From the NCBI GenBank assembly GCA_019614645.1, contig JABWDB010000021.1:4883501-4947500 (forward strand): a stretch of 64,000 bases of DNA, written 5' to 3'. The position numbers were made by a program, and so were the translations under genes. The stretch comes from Stratiolaelaps scimitus (taxonomy: Eukaryota; Arthropoda; Arachnida; Mesostigmata; Laelapidae). Within the stretch, counting starts at the first letter, position 1; each line of letters opens with the position of its first letter. Of this stretch, positions 1 to 14,994 are shown piece by piece. Below the pieces are notes generated by a model. The model did no database searches. It was not told the DNA's origin and saw nothing but the letters and a program-made list of their open reading frames with translations.

Positions 1-2863
1 CTTGTCTACTGCCTCTAATCATCGTGGGCATCGTTCAAGCCTGCGCAGATAGCTCTTTCCTTTCTGTAGTTGTTTTAGGGAGAGGTAGAGACCGTATAAT
101 GCTAGTCAAATACGGGTCAGACGAATTGGTATCTACTGTCCGTAAAAGCATTGGTTTGCGACGATATCGTCATCGAATCTCTCTCTCTCTCTATTTATTT
201 GATGTTGCCAGCGTTACTGGAATTCATCCGCTATCGTCGACGCTACAAATCTGCTCCTTTCGGAGAAATGGATCCTGGGAAAGTGGCGCGCTTCAGAATC
301 ACGCATCGGCCGGTCACTGGGGCAGGCCCAATTGTTTTCGTTGATCCTTGCGTTCCTAGTTCCATAGCCCAACGTCGAAATCGTTCCGTATGCACAGACT
401 GCTCAATCCATCCATCGCAAATAGATAGACGATATAGGTGTACATTGCTTCGTAGAGACAGATGCAAGCCGGGCGATGTGAACGAATGCACACAATTCGT
501 ATAGACCCGATATACATGCCAACCAGGCTAATGGCGAATTTACACAATAACCGTGCTTTCGGGGAGCTAGGGCCCACCATAGGCGTAGACTTGGCTTGAG
601 TAACGGCCGAAAGTGAACTAGGTTAAATCGGGACTCATACATCTCCTTCAGCTATTCTTCCACGAATGGATACACACGCTAGACGATGTACAAATGCCTA
701 TATCCGTACTCATGAACTGCCATCAGTGATTTCTGCCTTGGGATAGCTTCCATTATACAATGCGTCGTGTTTTGATCGGTGGATCGCTCGATCGGGCATA
801 TCCGGCCATGACGTCCTCGTCACTCGTCCTCCTTACTGGTCTCCTTCTCCGCTGTTTGCTCCTTTACTTCTCTCTCTCTCCGGGTCTCTCAAACATCCCC
901 AAACCTCAGACTAACTCTCTGGACCGCCTTGTCTGTTTCGGAGCATCTACAATCCGTGACCCCTGCCGCTTACTCGCTGCCCGTTGCCCGAGGCAGCTCA
1001 TTGGGGACGTATTCTCTGCTTCTAGTCGTCGTTGGCGGTTGTTGAAGTTGGAATGAAATATGCAAATGGGGTCTGCTACTACCACAAAGCTTCGTCTGTA
1101 CGGTTGCTCGTTTCGGGACCCTACGTTGGACGATCCACTATGTCAATGTATACTACGCCACGGGTTGGCCACAGGACGAAGCAAGGCCTCCTTCGGAAAT
1201 TGCGCTGCGACCGGCCTACAACTTGATCGGCCAGTGTGTTCGTGGCGCGCTGGGGATGGCACTCCGCATGCCGTCATGACCTACAGGCTCAATGGACGTC
1301 TCGTAGGGGGGGGGGGGGTGGAGATAATGATGGGCGCCTTAGCAGGACGGCGGGCCATAAAGATGCCTGCTAAATCCTCCTCCTTTCACTGTTTGAGTAG
1401 AACAGAGTGCCACAGCAAACGTCGATTCCATCAGAGACGAAATATGGCAAGTGACATCGCTAGCACGAGATATCATCCGATGAGTGCAGGCATATAAAGA
1501 TCGAAGAGAGAGAGGAGACCCTTGATAATTATTCCACCAACATCGTCGACTTCACGAAGTGTGTTTCATTTACATTTGTTAGAAACGGAACGCCGATGAT
1601 TTTGATCAAATCAACGAGAGCTGCGAGCGAACTCCTTGGTCTAGTATTGCACATATCTGCGGACAACCGTGAAACAAACGAAACTTAAGTAGCGTTAGTT
1701 ATGCTACGAAGAATAGCACATTGTGTAGTATATGTCATTGTGGCTATTGCAAGCAGCGATATGTAGTTTGACCAAACTTGCACTGAACCAACAAATGGCG
1801 AAATCCATCTCAAGCCTTAAAGCGCCTTAATCCAACGATACTTCGTTTTTGCGGTGTATTTTTCAGCAGATAATACAACTTGATTCATGCAGATGAGCTG
1901 TTGGTACACGTAAATACGTCTGTCCTCGAATCAGAAGAAATATATATATATATAGTGGCATCGGGTCACTACAGGAAGTACGTGATGCTTTGAGACTTGC
2001 GAGCCTGGAGTTCGAGCTTTACGAAAAATAGCTTGCGGAAAAAACCCGTGTTATATGGAGGAAACTGGGCAAAGCGTACAATCCGTAGTAATATAGTTTC
2101 GAGCATGCGAACATCGAGGCCCGAAAGACTGTCGAGCCACTGCTGTCCACTGCCACAACGAGTAGATAATGGTGGGGTTGAGGAGAGGATTGAAATGATG
2201 ATAATTCATTGTCTAGCTGCAACTGTCTCACTGGCTTAGATAGACAGCCCAGTCGGTAGCGATGCGAATTTCGTTATCCGTTTCGCGGTCGTGAATTCGT
2301 TTTTCAGCCTCCGGCGACCGCATTTCGAGCACCGGCCCAAGCCTCGCCAACCATAGACCAATCTCGCATAGCCGCATATGCAGCCAGTCAGCCATTGGTA
2401 GAGGATAACGAGTCCGAGAAAGAGAGAGATAGCACGTGACATGGTCGTTTTGGGAAGGGGAGGTGTTAGCTTGCTGTCCTCAAACTCCACTGGCTTTCTG
2501 TGGCCAACCTTGTTGGAACGAAGCCCGGGCGTCGGGCCGTCCCAAGACCGCGGAGATCTCTCTATCTCTCACTCTTCACAGGGCTATCTCTCGGTCTGAC
2601 CGAATATACATAGCACCATGGCTCCGGCGGGCCACGAGGACAAACTCGGCTGACTCATCGGTGCGTTCGGCTTATGTTCTCGTCGAGAGGTTCGTGCCAA
2701 CGCGCAGCTCATGCTGTACTGACATTGTATTGTGCAGATGTGCACTAGACCTGTCCACGCGTGCTCAGCCTCACTACGCACAGGAAATGCGAGTCTGTAA
2801 GCACACGGTACAGGATTTCCTGCTGTATCAAGCTTGGGCGTCAGGCGCGATTCGCCGGTAGAT

Positions 2864-2890
2864 TATAATAATAATAATAATAATAATAAC
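2864..2890. repeat. (AAT)n microsatellite
   Basis: Trinucleotide AAT tract. Others are at 20373-20396, about 27859-27899 (imperfect) and 55605-55628. Confidence 0.95.
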
Positions 2891-4108
2891 AATATTCAGG
2901 GTAGTACTTGGCATAGTGCAGACCTTGGTAGCGCGACGTAACCGTCAATCCTGTTAGCAGCGGCAGTAACATAAGCGCACATCCCAAGAGCGATTCTAAG
3001 CTTTAACAAAGCATCTGGTTTGCTAGCATTAACAACAACAGCAACGCAATCATTGCTAGCTGGTGATTAATAATGCCAGTACCACCCTGGGTCGTACTCT
3101 CAGGAGTGATTTTATCTACAGGAGGTAGCGACTGGAGGAGGAGCGCTGTTCTACGCGCTACCTCATACACACCGTTGGATTGATTAGCACGAATGAGGAG
3201 GTGGATATGTTGTCCTGATAACTCCAATCCTAGATGAGGTCTACGTAGCAATAGATTATATGTAATGAGTGTACAATTAATGATTGTAGAGTTGGGCTAA
3301 TGCGGCTGAAAGGGTGATTACTTGTAAACAAATTCGAGTATTGCAATTCCCTAATTGTGGTGTTATCGAATATCCCAAATATAGTAAAGGGTTTTGTGAT
3401 ATACCTTAGTGAATGTCTGATCAGTTAAAACCTCTAAAGGATTGTCACGAGTCTACACGTCCGAAAAGTACATTATTCATCACTATTTTTTTAGCATACT
3501 AATGCATGTCAACTCCGTGACCGTAAATATGCAGTATTTATGACGCATACGTGTACGGTGCCTTCTTTTCTACACAGTGATCTGCGCCGCAGACCGCATT
3601 AGTTGCCACCACTACTTAACAAATCTAATTGCGAAGATACTGCCCATAAATATGGTAAATATGGTCCCACTCACATTTGAACTTCAGGCTCCACAAAACT
3701 CCCTTTTTGGTACTGCCTTATCTTACCCACCACGCCATGCCCGTAGGTACATTATTCATACTTAGGAGGCCGTAACCACCTGATTTGTATGATTTGGGTG
3801 AGAATCTCTCGCTTTAATTTATTAAGACAATCTGTGGCACAAATTGCCTAAATGCAGCTGCTGCTGTTGTGGTCTCCTTCGATTACGTGATGGAATTTGA
3901 CGGGCATCGTAGAACGTCATAGGGCCTAATTGTGATATTACGGAAAGTTCTGAAAGCTTTGTGGGCGTGACCTACCCACCATTACCGCTGTGTTGTCTAC
4001 CACTGGTCATTTCCAATGGGCCAACACAGCGAGCCTCCCTCGTCCGATCGGTCACTATAACATGCTGACGATATTATAGTATGCCTCATACGCAGGCACC
4101 CGCCTCGC

Positions 4109-4139
<31 letters not shown>
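4109..4139. repeat. (CT)n microsatellite
   Basis: 31-bp CT tract with one TA interruption. Confidence 0.95.
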
Positions 4140-6410
4140 AGTCTCCACTATCGTTCCACAACTGCCTCTTAATTATATCCCCGCCTCGGTGCGGCACGGG
4201 GCCCTCACGGGATTCATTGCGTTATATGCTACCTGCAGGGCCACGGCGTATACGTAGAAAAAGCTGGTTGATGGCGGTGGCGTCCGACAGCGCTGAGCAC
4301 CCAGTTGCAGAAAGATCAAACCAACAAGAGATCTATTGACAATGAGCTCTGCATTGCTATGTCACGTCTCAGGTCATAACGGGAGAGGTCGGATGGATTG
4401 CTGCTAGAGGGTTCGGACTCGCAGCCGTATGTATAGCGAACAGTCACGACAAATCACTTATCGAATGAGCTTAAGCACGACAGGTTGTTGTTGTTGTTGT
4501 TGTTTAAGTAGGCATAAACAGAAACCAGTCTACTGGTGAGTTGCATCTCCCATAGACACGTGTAACCGTGACTGTACATAACTATTACGATACTTAACGA
4601 TAAGTATCGATACTTAACTATAAGCACTAACCATACGCACGACTGAGCAGTTTTCATCTCTCAAGGACGAGGCGTACGTGAATGCCGTGGATACCGTTAT
4701 CCACGCAGTATCAGAGTAAAACTCAATGCACATATCTATGAAGCATATAGGTATGGTATCTGGCGTACGACGTCAACATGGTCACAGTTAGCATCAGGAA
4801 CCGTAGTAGTCACGATCGCCGTTAGCTCGTTCGTCCCATATCATCCCAATCTTCATCATTATCACAGTCACCATCATCATCATTCTCTGGCCGCGTGATT
4901 TTTCTTTTTCTTCCGCTCCCTTCTCTGGCTCGGCTCCACATCGATTGTCTCACGAGCGGATATCATCCTCGCCACTGGTTTTTTTTTATGTCGCTGTCTC
5001 GTTCGGCTTTTCGATCGAAGTCGCAGAAAAAAGCCAGCAATGATGACGACGGCGAACCATTGTGAACCTTTTAATGCTACACTGGATCGGCCATTGCGGC
5101 CGCTATTGCCGCTGCAGATGCCACCTCAGCAAACGGAAGGGGTGCGCGAATGCGGAGACACATGCAAGCAGATATCGATTGGATGGCCGCGGCACGGCTC
5201 AGCAGGATGAGCAGATCCCCCCCGAACCTTTCATCGCCGCCCATAGCTGCTGCTCTTCCTTTTTGCCATTCTCGCTGATCGCGTTGACGAATTCGGCCAA
5301 CGGGCGGTCGAATTCGGCGCAGTCGCTGCCCGACCAACCCTCCCTCCCCATATAATATATATATATATATATACGCCTGTGTTTGTGTATACTTGAGCTC
5401 GCGTAGCCACAGATTGATAATGAAGAGCGGCAGTGAACAACACTGCGCCGTTCCAGATTGCAGACTGGCCCCGGCCGTCGTTCTTCCTTCGGTGCTGGCT
5501 TGCTGGCTGTAAACTGATGGGTGTGTGTGTGTGTGCGTATGGATGTGTGGCTTTCTTCATATTAACAAACGAACGAGCAACAAACAGTTGATGCGAGTGG
5601 GAGACCAAGCAGAGATCAGGACCAAGCCGGTCTAGCTGTTTTGATGGTTCTATCGATTTCGTCGAAGGAAATGTACACAGCAGGCGGCTGCATGTCTTCG
5701 TTCGCTTCTCACCTCCGGACAGATCCGAGTCATATCCAGGCGGAGATAGCGCCGATCAGATAAGCGTCGATCTGTTTGTTACCCTCACTGCTACCCTAGT
5801 TCTCATTGTCATTGGCACACAGCATCCGTGGCACGTCATCGTTGTTGACGTCGGCGACACTGTTGCAGACGTCGCGGGGATTCGGGGTGCGGGTGTGGCC
5901 CCAGCCGTTGGATCACGTCACCGTTATGCCACTGCATATCAAGCCGACGAGGAATCCTTTCAATTGCTTGGGCTTGGGATCTTCTTGAGGATCCAGCTAT
6001 GCACGTCGAACAGAACGCAGCAGCTCTATCGTGTCAGCTCGACGACCACCGTCGCGGCAAATGTTTCTAGTTACCAGCATCGTTTTTTCCACCGTGGCAA
6101 CCGCTAGTCATTGATCAACAGGGATGGGTTCATTTTTGTGCCACTATCCACCCGCAGCGAACGACACTGCAGCAGAAGCAACCGACGGCTAAACAGAACG
6201 AACATTGTGCGCAAAAGAGGCAACACCCGGAAGAAGAAGAAAGAGAAGAAGACCTTCATCGTCTCTGTTCTACCGTCGCACAAGTGAGCTATCATCTCCT
6301 GGAGAAACAGCGGACACACGGCGCCACGATAACGAACTGTCATTTGGCACACGCGTTCGAGTTATGCACCAGCAACAGCATATCTGTCCCATTGGAACAT
6401 ATAGTTATTT

Positions 6411-6443
6411 ATAATAATAATAACAGCAGCAGCAGCAGCAGCG
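6411..6443. repeat. (AAT)n(AGC)n compound repeat
   Basis: Short AAT tract followed by six AGC units. AGC/CTG tracts also occur at 17252-17275, 36298-36319, 36872-36890, 42057-42086, 46206-46230 and 46741-46770. Confidence 0.9.
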
Positions 6444-8105
6444 GCAACTGTAGCGATGTTGGCTGGTCAGTTCCATTCCAATTCTGATAAATCTCGTCTG
6501 TTACCTTCTCCAAACTCGACACTTCACTCGGCTCTCTCTCTCTTGCATTCGTTCACTCCGCACCGTATCTCTCTCCTCGCTACTGTCACATTGTCTACTT
6601 TGGCAAATACACAGACAGAGAAGTATGACAGATAGGCGTGATTTGCGAATTTACCGGCGTAATTGTGGTGACGGCACGCATACGTCAGCAACAAAACAAA
6701 TACATCGACAGGATAGAAGATACAGAGAGAGACAGAGAGAGACCAATCTATAATAGACAACGCGTATATACACACATACGCACACACATAGAGACACACT
6801 CAGACGATGTTTGTTAGCCAGGATCAGGTCACGCGCAGGAGACGCGCTCGAACTGGCTGACTTCCGACTAGATAGCGAACAGTGTCTCGTTCGTTCTGCT
6901 TACCGCCTCGTCTGCCTCGTACCTAACAGCTAGCCCGGTATTGCCAAATCGTCGACGGGTCGTCTAGGACGTTCTGAAGTCGACGGTAAAGGGCGGGAGG
7001 GCAGGGGCAACCAGAACTCCATTGTTGTTATCGTCATGCAAGTCGTCGTCGTCGTCGTCGCCGGTGGAGCCGTAGTGTTGCTGTTCATTTGCCCTGGCTA
7101 CAGCGACTTCGCGTGATCACGGGCTGAGGTGTGTGGAATCGGGCATTGAGGTATTTCGGGATCGCTTGGGGAGGACCCGGCTCGGCGCTCCGAAGCTCCG
7201 TCGAAACAGGAGCGAACCGGCAGAACGTGACGTCACGCGTGTGTCACAACTCGGGCGACACAGCGAATCCTCATCCGCTACCCCGAGCTGGGCCGCCTGC
7301 GACGGCCAGCCAACGAATCGTCGATGGTGGGTGCAGATGATAGCGTGAATATTCAATTTGGCAATCGCTCGCTTGGAACTGTGCAGACAACGGCGACTAC
7401 AACAAAGATGAAAAAGTTGTCGGCGATGGCGGCACGGAACTCGCTGATCAGGGTGTCAGGGTGCTGACGCGTCGACGTCGGCCTCTTTGTGTGAAACCGC
7501 GCGCACGTGAGTGTAAGAAGCGTATGTATATGGCGTTGTGGGCATTTTTCCAAGTGACACACACACGCGGGAAACGTCGGAGCTAGCGACCTGCCAGTGG
7601 CAGGACTAACTGGTAAGTTAACGTGAAGGTAACGACGACGATGACGACGCAACAACAACAACAATAACTAGAACTAGGAATCGCTTGTAGCATGGGTCCC
7701 GATGTAACAGAACAGAACTCATTTCACTGCCTGCACATCATTGGCTCGGTCGAGTGGTGTAAGGTAGCTATTGGCATTGTTAAAAAAAAAGCAACGTTAA
7801 CGGGCGAAAAGTGATAGGCACTATGTTGTGGGAACCTTTAGAATACAGGTTCCGTTACGGAGATAATCATGGAGCGGGGCGGGGGGGGGGGAAACGAACA
7901 AGTAGACTGTTGACACAGAACTCGATGATAAGCTCACTTTACTAGCGTTTCTCGCATGTATATGTAAGAGCATCATAGTTTTCCCTGGAAGAAACGGATC
8001 GAGTTGATGTGAGCAACGTCAGAAACATGAGATAAAATATCGTTTTATTTAATACGTATAATGGGTGAGTACTACGCACACAACACAACAACGTCCGCAA
8101 TAATT

Positions 8106-8109
<4 letters not shown>

Positions 8110-8150
<41 letters not shown>
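8110..8150. repeat. (TA)n microsatellite, ~41 bp
   Basis: Pure TA dinucleotide tract. Confidence 0.98.
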
Positions 8151-8154
<4 letters not shown>

Positions 8155-8723
8155 GATATCCGTTCACATCAATGTGCACTTTTTGTACTCGGAGGTATTA
8201 TACTGATAATTATTTGTGGGATAGCGGGCCACAAAATGCAATATCGCTCTTCCATTTTTTTTTTGCAAGCACGACACCTATAATGGCCTTTCCCGTAATT
8301 TGTCCGCATATCCAGCATTGATGTTCTCTGTCCATAGCTGTCATATGTCACCATCATAAGGGCTATGGGATGGACGAACGAACGAGCGAGAGCAACATCG
8401 GGGGGTAAACGTAACATTCATCCGATTACAACCCCCGCTAACGCCATCGATTGCGGGGGTAGTTTCTGCTGTGACGGCAATTGTTGCAGAAACTCGTTAT
8501 ATCGTCGTCACTGCAGCCGCCGCCGCCGCCACCACCGTCGCCGCCCACGCCCGTTCGCGCAGCGTTCATTTGTTCGTTTCCTCGTCATAGGGCCCACCTT
8601 CTTAGGGTTCACTCTCTAATCTCACACTACGGCGCCGGCAGTGACCCCCATTGAAACAATCATCTCTATGGCCTCGTCGACGACGGTAGCGGCGCCCACT
8701 AAGCCCCACAGCATCGTTTTCGC

Positions 8724-8764
8724 ACCCACCCACCCACGCGAGGCGGGCGGGCGGGCGGGCGGGC
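8724..8764. repeat. (CCCA)n and (GGGC)n tetranucleotide repeats
   Basis: Short CACC/CCCA tract, then five GGGC units, in a GC-rich patch at 8640-8880. G4-prone on the plus strand. Confidence 0.85.
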
Positions 8765-9886
8765 TGCCTGAAACCGGCGGCGGAGCCTGTAGCTACAGGG
8801 GTGGGTGGTGGTAGCAATTTCAGAGCTGCAGCCCGCTGGATCCGCGACCACGACCGCGAGGACGGCGGTAACGGCAACGAGAATGATCCCCGCTTACACG
8901 ACGGCTATGGTCGCTCACAATGACTACGCAATGCTCACGCAATACAAGCTATCCTCAATACAAGCATTGTAGCCTTTACCGTCTCAACTACCTTGGCCAA
9001 TGTTCGTGAGGTCGCCCTCACAAATATAACCCGGATACGATCATGATCTCGGGCAGCGGCAGTAGCAGCAGCTGCAGCAGCACCATCATCTCCTCATGTA
9101 CATATACGACCGCGTTGCCGCGCTGCAGTACCGTTCTATTCAATGCTCCGTGCGCTGAGGGTCTCTAGCATCTGCTTGTTTTCGGTGGTAGCATATTTCG
9201 TTTGACGGTCGTGGCGTCTGCGTTCACACAGGGGTCCGTTGATGAGATTCGCTCCAGCAGAGTCTACGAATGTGCAGCTACTTGTAGCGGTACAGCTGCC
9301 AGTTACTAGCATCATCATCACCACCTGCTTTTGGGCGCAAAATCCTCGCGTTGAGCCCCGCCGCCGTTAGGCAAGTCCCGGGGAGGGGGGAATTGGTTGG
9401 ATCCGAGGCAGGCGAAATGAACAAGCAACATCTATTTACACGTCGGGTGCGTTCAAACAGTTGTTGAGAAGTGTTGGCGCGCCCTCCTCTTCGAGCTACG
9501 CTACTAGGCGAACAAGCGTATGAGAATAGCGAGTGTATAGCTAGCCCAGCTACCAACTTCGAGGCTCGCTCAGAAGGCTCGCACCTTCTCCATATATATA
9601 TATATATATATATGTACAGTACGCAAGCATCTACCAATGTGATCTGGGGGTGTATATGGTCGGAGGATTTCCCTTGGGAAAGCCCCGCCGAACCGTTTCC
9701 ATGGTCCGAGGGCACCCGTATGCGAATGCTCTCCGTAATATTTACATCTCGGGTTCGTAGGAGCCGAAACGCCAGGGCATGTCCTGGGCAAAAGAAGCTT
9801 CTACAAAAGTGGCGAGAGAAAATAAGATAGGGATGCTGAGAATGAGAGAGAGATCAAATAGAGGGAGTCTGCGTATGTGTCGAAAA

Positions 9887-9924
9887 TATATATATATATA
9901 AATATATATATATACATATATATA
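9887..9924. repeat. Interrupted (TA)n microsatellite
   Basis: TA tract interrupted by single A and CA changes; another TA tract lies at 9592-9613. Confidence 0.95.
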
Positions 9925-12302
9925 GTGGGGAAGTGAGGGCTAGAGAGAGAGAGCGAGAGAGTGTTCACCTCTTTCGGCGAGAATGATCAGCGTCCGTGCA
10001 TCGCCAAAGTAGTGATGAATTGTCTGGTGCCTGCAGCTGCTGCGCCCGGCAGTATTAAGTGCATGCATCGGCTGCAGTAGACGGCGGGATTGACTGGGTG
10101 AAGCCGGTAGGTGCTCAATGGGCCGAGCCGTCGGCCAACCTCAATCAGACAGCGGTTAGGGGTTGGGGCGCTTGGGATTCAGTCATCTCCGTTGGCTCAT
10201 CAGTTCAGCGGTGGCCCTTCAGAATAGAGCGATCCCCTCCCCACGATCTGGACTACTCTCTACTCGAAGCTTTCCGCTTGGGCCGCCATCGGTGCGTGTC
10301 AAACGATAGATAACTATCGGCATAGAACACGGGGGGGAGTTATCATCAGTGTCTATTTACATAAGTACATTACACATGTGTATGTACTGGGTTACATTTG
10401 CAAATTACATTGCAAGAGAATGTGGTCATTTGGTCATTCATGTGAAGTAATAATCGGCCACCAATCACGCATAATATAATATACCGATGGTAACAATTAT
10501 CGTTTGCAATCCAGAACAACTGCTACCTTTCGAAGACGACCTGTTTATACAATACAATACAAATACACCTTATGCCTACCTATCGTACCCAGTAACCATC
10601 TCTCGAGCCTATATTATAGCTCTGAAGACGTATAATGAAATTCGGGCTGGACCTCGACCGACCAAAACGAGAAAATAAAAGAAAAAGCTAAACAGCCGAG
10701 AAAGATGAAATTTCGCGTGTAAATACATTACTATGCATTCAGCTCTACAAAACGTTGTTATAATAATATAATAGCCATGTACCCCATGTACCTCATTGCG
10801 TTTAGTGAACGACGAAGGTCGTCTTTACAATGAAACCAAATAGAGTGCATAGAGTTAGCTCAATAGTTCAGCTTGCACTTGCCATGTTGACCCAACGAGC
10901 CAAGCAACCATTGGCCGAACGACGATCCGCCGTCGCCGTCGCCACCATTTAGTGAAGTAAGAAAGTGTATAGTTAGCCCGTACTCGGTACTCAGGGTTTC
11001 TACAACACGTTTAGCGCTCTGTCCGTTAGCTCAGTGAAACGCTGTGGTGCGCCGTACCTGCGATACGGTGCAGGCGATTTACAACGTCTGTCAGCTACGT
11101 TCGGCCCGCGCTCGAGTTCCCGTAATTATGGGCCGTTCGGGCCGTGTGTCCATTTCCAAGAGCGGCAGCACCGCTCAGTGATGCCAGTAGTAATAATAGT
11201 AGTAGTAGTGGTAGCAGTAGTGAGGCCGAGCTCACTGTTCGCTGAGAGTCAGCCCGAAAACCTTTAGCAGTGGTGAGCAGATGTAGTTTGACGGAGAAAC
11301 GGTACTGCACGCATGGTTAGAGATAGGTAGCTCTAGCAACTGCTGCTACCTTTGGCGGCCAATGAAACCGAGGAAGGATACCGTTATTTGCTGCTCCGTT
11401 AACGTCGACATATAAACGGCGGTAGGTAGACAGGTGACGTTAGTGTGACATTGGTCGTTAGACTTCTCGTGTAGGCGAGAGTAGGAGCATCGTAGTCGCA
11501 GCCACTGCTATTGACATCGTCGTCGATTGCCTTCGCTCATCGCACGTCGCAGAGGTCCATCGTTACTCGAAGCAGACGGCCGGAGGTAGGCCGAGAGGTC
11601 CAGATCGGCCCCCAGGCCTCAAACCGCATGAAATCAGCTTACCCCCGCCACCCACCCACCCACCAAGTTGGCGGTTGGTTGGAAGTTGTCTAGATTTGCA
11701 TGCTACTCGCAGACGTAGCATGCAGCCGGTCATATAGTTGTACTGGGATGGTTCCACCGACAGACGACGGTCAAATTGACTATGGCAGCTGAGAGCTCCA
11801 GGCGGTTGATATTATAGAAGCAGTACTGATCTGTCCAGGTGCGCTGGCAAACGTTTGCGCCTACCTTAATGCTTACAGATGTTCGATTCGGTGAGCAGAG
11901 AGGTTTGACGACGAGGTTAGGAGACCTTGAAGCACGATAAGGGGGAACGAACGATCCGAATGGTGGACTGCATAATGCCCATAGTCTATCTATGGGTCGT
12001 GATATAGAGGGGACTGCTGTTGAGAGGGCGCAATAACAGGGCCCGAGGGCGGCCAGAATCGGCACAGAGTTCTCGAAGGTCATTGATTTATCAATGTCTA
12101 CTGGGTAGAAAGGCATATGGTGGTTTGTGTGTTACCCGAATAACGGAACTACCTCGTTTTTGACGTATACATCTCTCTCTCTCTCTCGAGGTTGGATGGG
12201 CCTAAATCCTCTGTTCCCCCAATCATACTGGCTAAGAACGGTTAAAAAACGAAGATTTCGAACGGACAATACTCAATGTATTACTGTATTTTTCATTTAT
12301 TC

Positions 12303-12304
<2 letters not shown>

Positions 12305-12333
<29 letters not shown>
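12305..12333. repeat. (AT)n microsatellite
   Basis: 29-bp AT tract. Confidence 0.95.
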
Positions 12334-13922
12334 CGTACCCCTCTATGGTACATTGCAGAATAGTAAAGCGATTATTATAAATACTCGTGTCGCACGCGTT
12401 CATTCGTTGATCCGAAATAACATCAGTAACTGATAACAGTATCAGTATCGTTCCAGATCAATCACCGAAGTAGCAGCCCACAATATTTGTCGAGGTAGAG
12501 TAGATCGTTGCCGACGGTGGTGGCGGTGGTGGTGCTGCTGCTTATGTTCGACTGCGCTTAACTGTATTGTAAGCAAACTATCCGTCTACTCGAATCGAAA
12601 CGGAGAGAGGATATCGATATTCGGTTGAAGGCCACGCTTACGCAGCAGGATTGAATTTCATCCTACAGAAGAAGGAGAGGCAGCAGCAGTAGCTTCGTCG
12701 ATAGATGCACCTGCACCCGATAGAGCAGGCATTAGAGAAGGGGCATTATTGTATAAATAACGATTTTGCCGTAACGCGTCGACTATACAACGGCGCTCAT
12801 CCGGCAGATGAAAGGGGTCAGTGTCCTGTGTTCGTAGCAAGTGAAGCGATTACTATCTTTTGGTATCATCGTTTATACGCGTGTACCTTTTCACAACGAG
12901 AACGTGGAGAGGTCTGGCTGGTTTCATTCTGTGCTTCTGTTTTTTGACACGATCTTTCCATCATATTTTCTATGCGGCGGCGGCGGTTGAACAACGGCCC
13001 GTATCCACGTTTGACAGGCTTATTTGCAGGTTCCTGCCATACTACGATTGTTTCTTGTTGTTACAGTCCTTCCGTCTCATTCAACGCCACAATTCAACCA
13101 CAACGAACCCAATAATCTGTACTTTCTATGCACATTTACACGTACACGGGTTAAATAACACAACGATACACGATTGCGTGGACTTTCTTCGCTTTGCTTT
13201 AGGCTGAATATGCGTGACTACTACCACAGTCAGCTATTAAATTCATTTAGCCTTTGGAGGTCTTCTAAGATATAATTATAGTCTTGTATACATGTGAAAT
13301 ATTACGCACTATGGCCGAATAGCCGTACAACGCCACCGGTTGGCTCGGGCAGAAAGGAGGTCGTACTGAGTTCGTCTTCTCTGTATACCACCGTCGTATC
13401 AGGCTATTATACGTACAAAACGCCGTAATCTACACACTCTGTTACTTTGTCGTACTCTCTTTTTGCTATGGTATGGTCGCTCGCCCATTTGTACGGCCCG
13501 TAGACAGCTTGGATATACGATATACACGATGTCGTCGACGACGACAACGACGATGTGGACTTACACAGGCTGCACACGCGAAATGGTCTCCACTTTGTCA
13601 CGTTTTCCGCTGACGAGCCACAAGCCAGGCAGCAGCAGGCTGCGCGAGCGGTTACGCATTGAGCCAGTCTCAACTGCCGTCGCGGCGGCCCTGTTTGATG
13701 AGCCGTCCCAAGCGGCGCGTCGGTCCACCCCCGTCGACTATCGGCTTCGGGGCAGAGGAGAACAGGAGACTAGGCACCGATGGCTAAGTTGTCCGGCGGA
13801 GAGCGGGACACAACCCGAGTGGGAGGGCAATGGAAGGGAGGTTGGATTGGCATAAATGGTGTCCTCTAAGCAACGTTAGATGAGAGGGCGCCACGACCTC
13901 GGAAACAGATGCTGAAATGCTC

Positions 13923-13968
13923 TAAGGCCTAAGGCCTCTGCTAGGCCTGTCTAAAGGCAAGGCCTAAA
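13923..13968. repeat. Cluster of AGGCCT palindromes
   Basis: Three AGGCCT palindromes (two as AAGGCCT, one as TAGGCCT) plus a fourth, diverged AAGGCCTAAA occur within 46 bp, with partial inverted symmetry. No function assigned. Confidence 0.6.
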
Positions 13969-14994
13969 TACCCCGCAGCTGGTAGTCCTGATGTTGTCAT
14001 TGATACTGCTGCTGTTGCCACAGTTGTGCGTGGTTGACACTGTTATGCTTCGTGGCCGTTGTTCGGTAGCGCACGGTAGCATGGACCTTTGTAGACGCAC
14101 CTGAATGTGAGACGGGTAGCCCATTGCATGGCGGGACGGTCAAAAGGTTCAGACCGTTCTTGTGCCTGTCTCCTTGTGAGGCTTCCCTTAGAAGGTTTCG
14201 AAATAGAGCAGAGAGGAATAGAGAGCGGAGGCATGGAAAATGAACCGGGAGCGCTCTTGGGGGATATATGCGTTCGTTGGGGGGGTAGGGGATACTGGTG
14301 TGTATACAGATCTCCCCAGTGGGCGGTTACTCCTTTCCAGCTACGCCTCTCCAGGCACCCCTTGAGACGGCGTGCCACTGTCCTAGGCTCCAGCTGGGTT
14401 TCTTGTTCTCCCTTCTTTGGCTTTCTCTGAAGGAGAACTAGAGGGCATATTTTTGTCATTCTGTTGCTTTTGTTCCATCGAAGACCCCGACCAACTTTGT
14501 GTGACTCCCTTCCAACCTCCTATACCATACATGAGCGCATTGTGCGACAGCACAGTGTTGGCGATAGGGTGCACATGACACTAAAGTTTCTCGCCCACCT
14601 TTGTCATTGTCGTCGACCTGTTATCGCCCTACTGGTGTCATTAATACCAAGGGAATTCACCGCGGGTGAATGATGGTGATCATCCGATGAAAATATTGTA
14701 ATTACAAATAAATTGCTACTTGTTATTATTCATATGAAGTACCATACAATCAAGTGCCCCCAACCAGCTTTAGCAGTATTCATGTGCGTCCGCATTCATA
14801 CGTAGAGTCGTTATTCCAGCAACTAATAACATAATAGATCGTACCCTTCGAATGGACGTGGAATTACAAAGGATTTTCGGAGCACGTTCACAGTGGCTGG
14901 GGCCTGGTGGTGGAAGGCGACATCCGAAATTGTTCAACTACTATCACTCGGCGGACACTAGTCCACTCGGCAGAGCTCGGTCGGAAAGGGAACA

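Larger units (their letters stand above)
1..14994. other. No gene recognised; microsatellite-rich
   Basis: I see only short overlapping ORFs without convincing splice or start signals, many simple repeats, and GC-richer patches near 5000-5340, 7000-7350, 8400-8880 and 11000-11250. The patch at 5050-5340 has open frames on both strands and might hold an exon. TATAAA at 11411-11416 is followed by no convincing ORF. Confidence 0.5.
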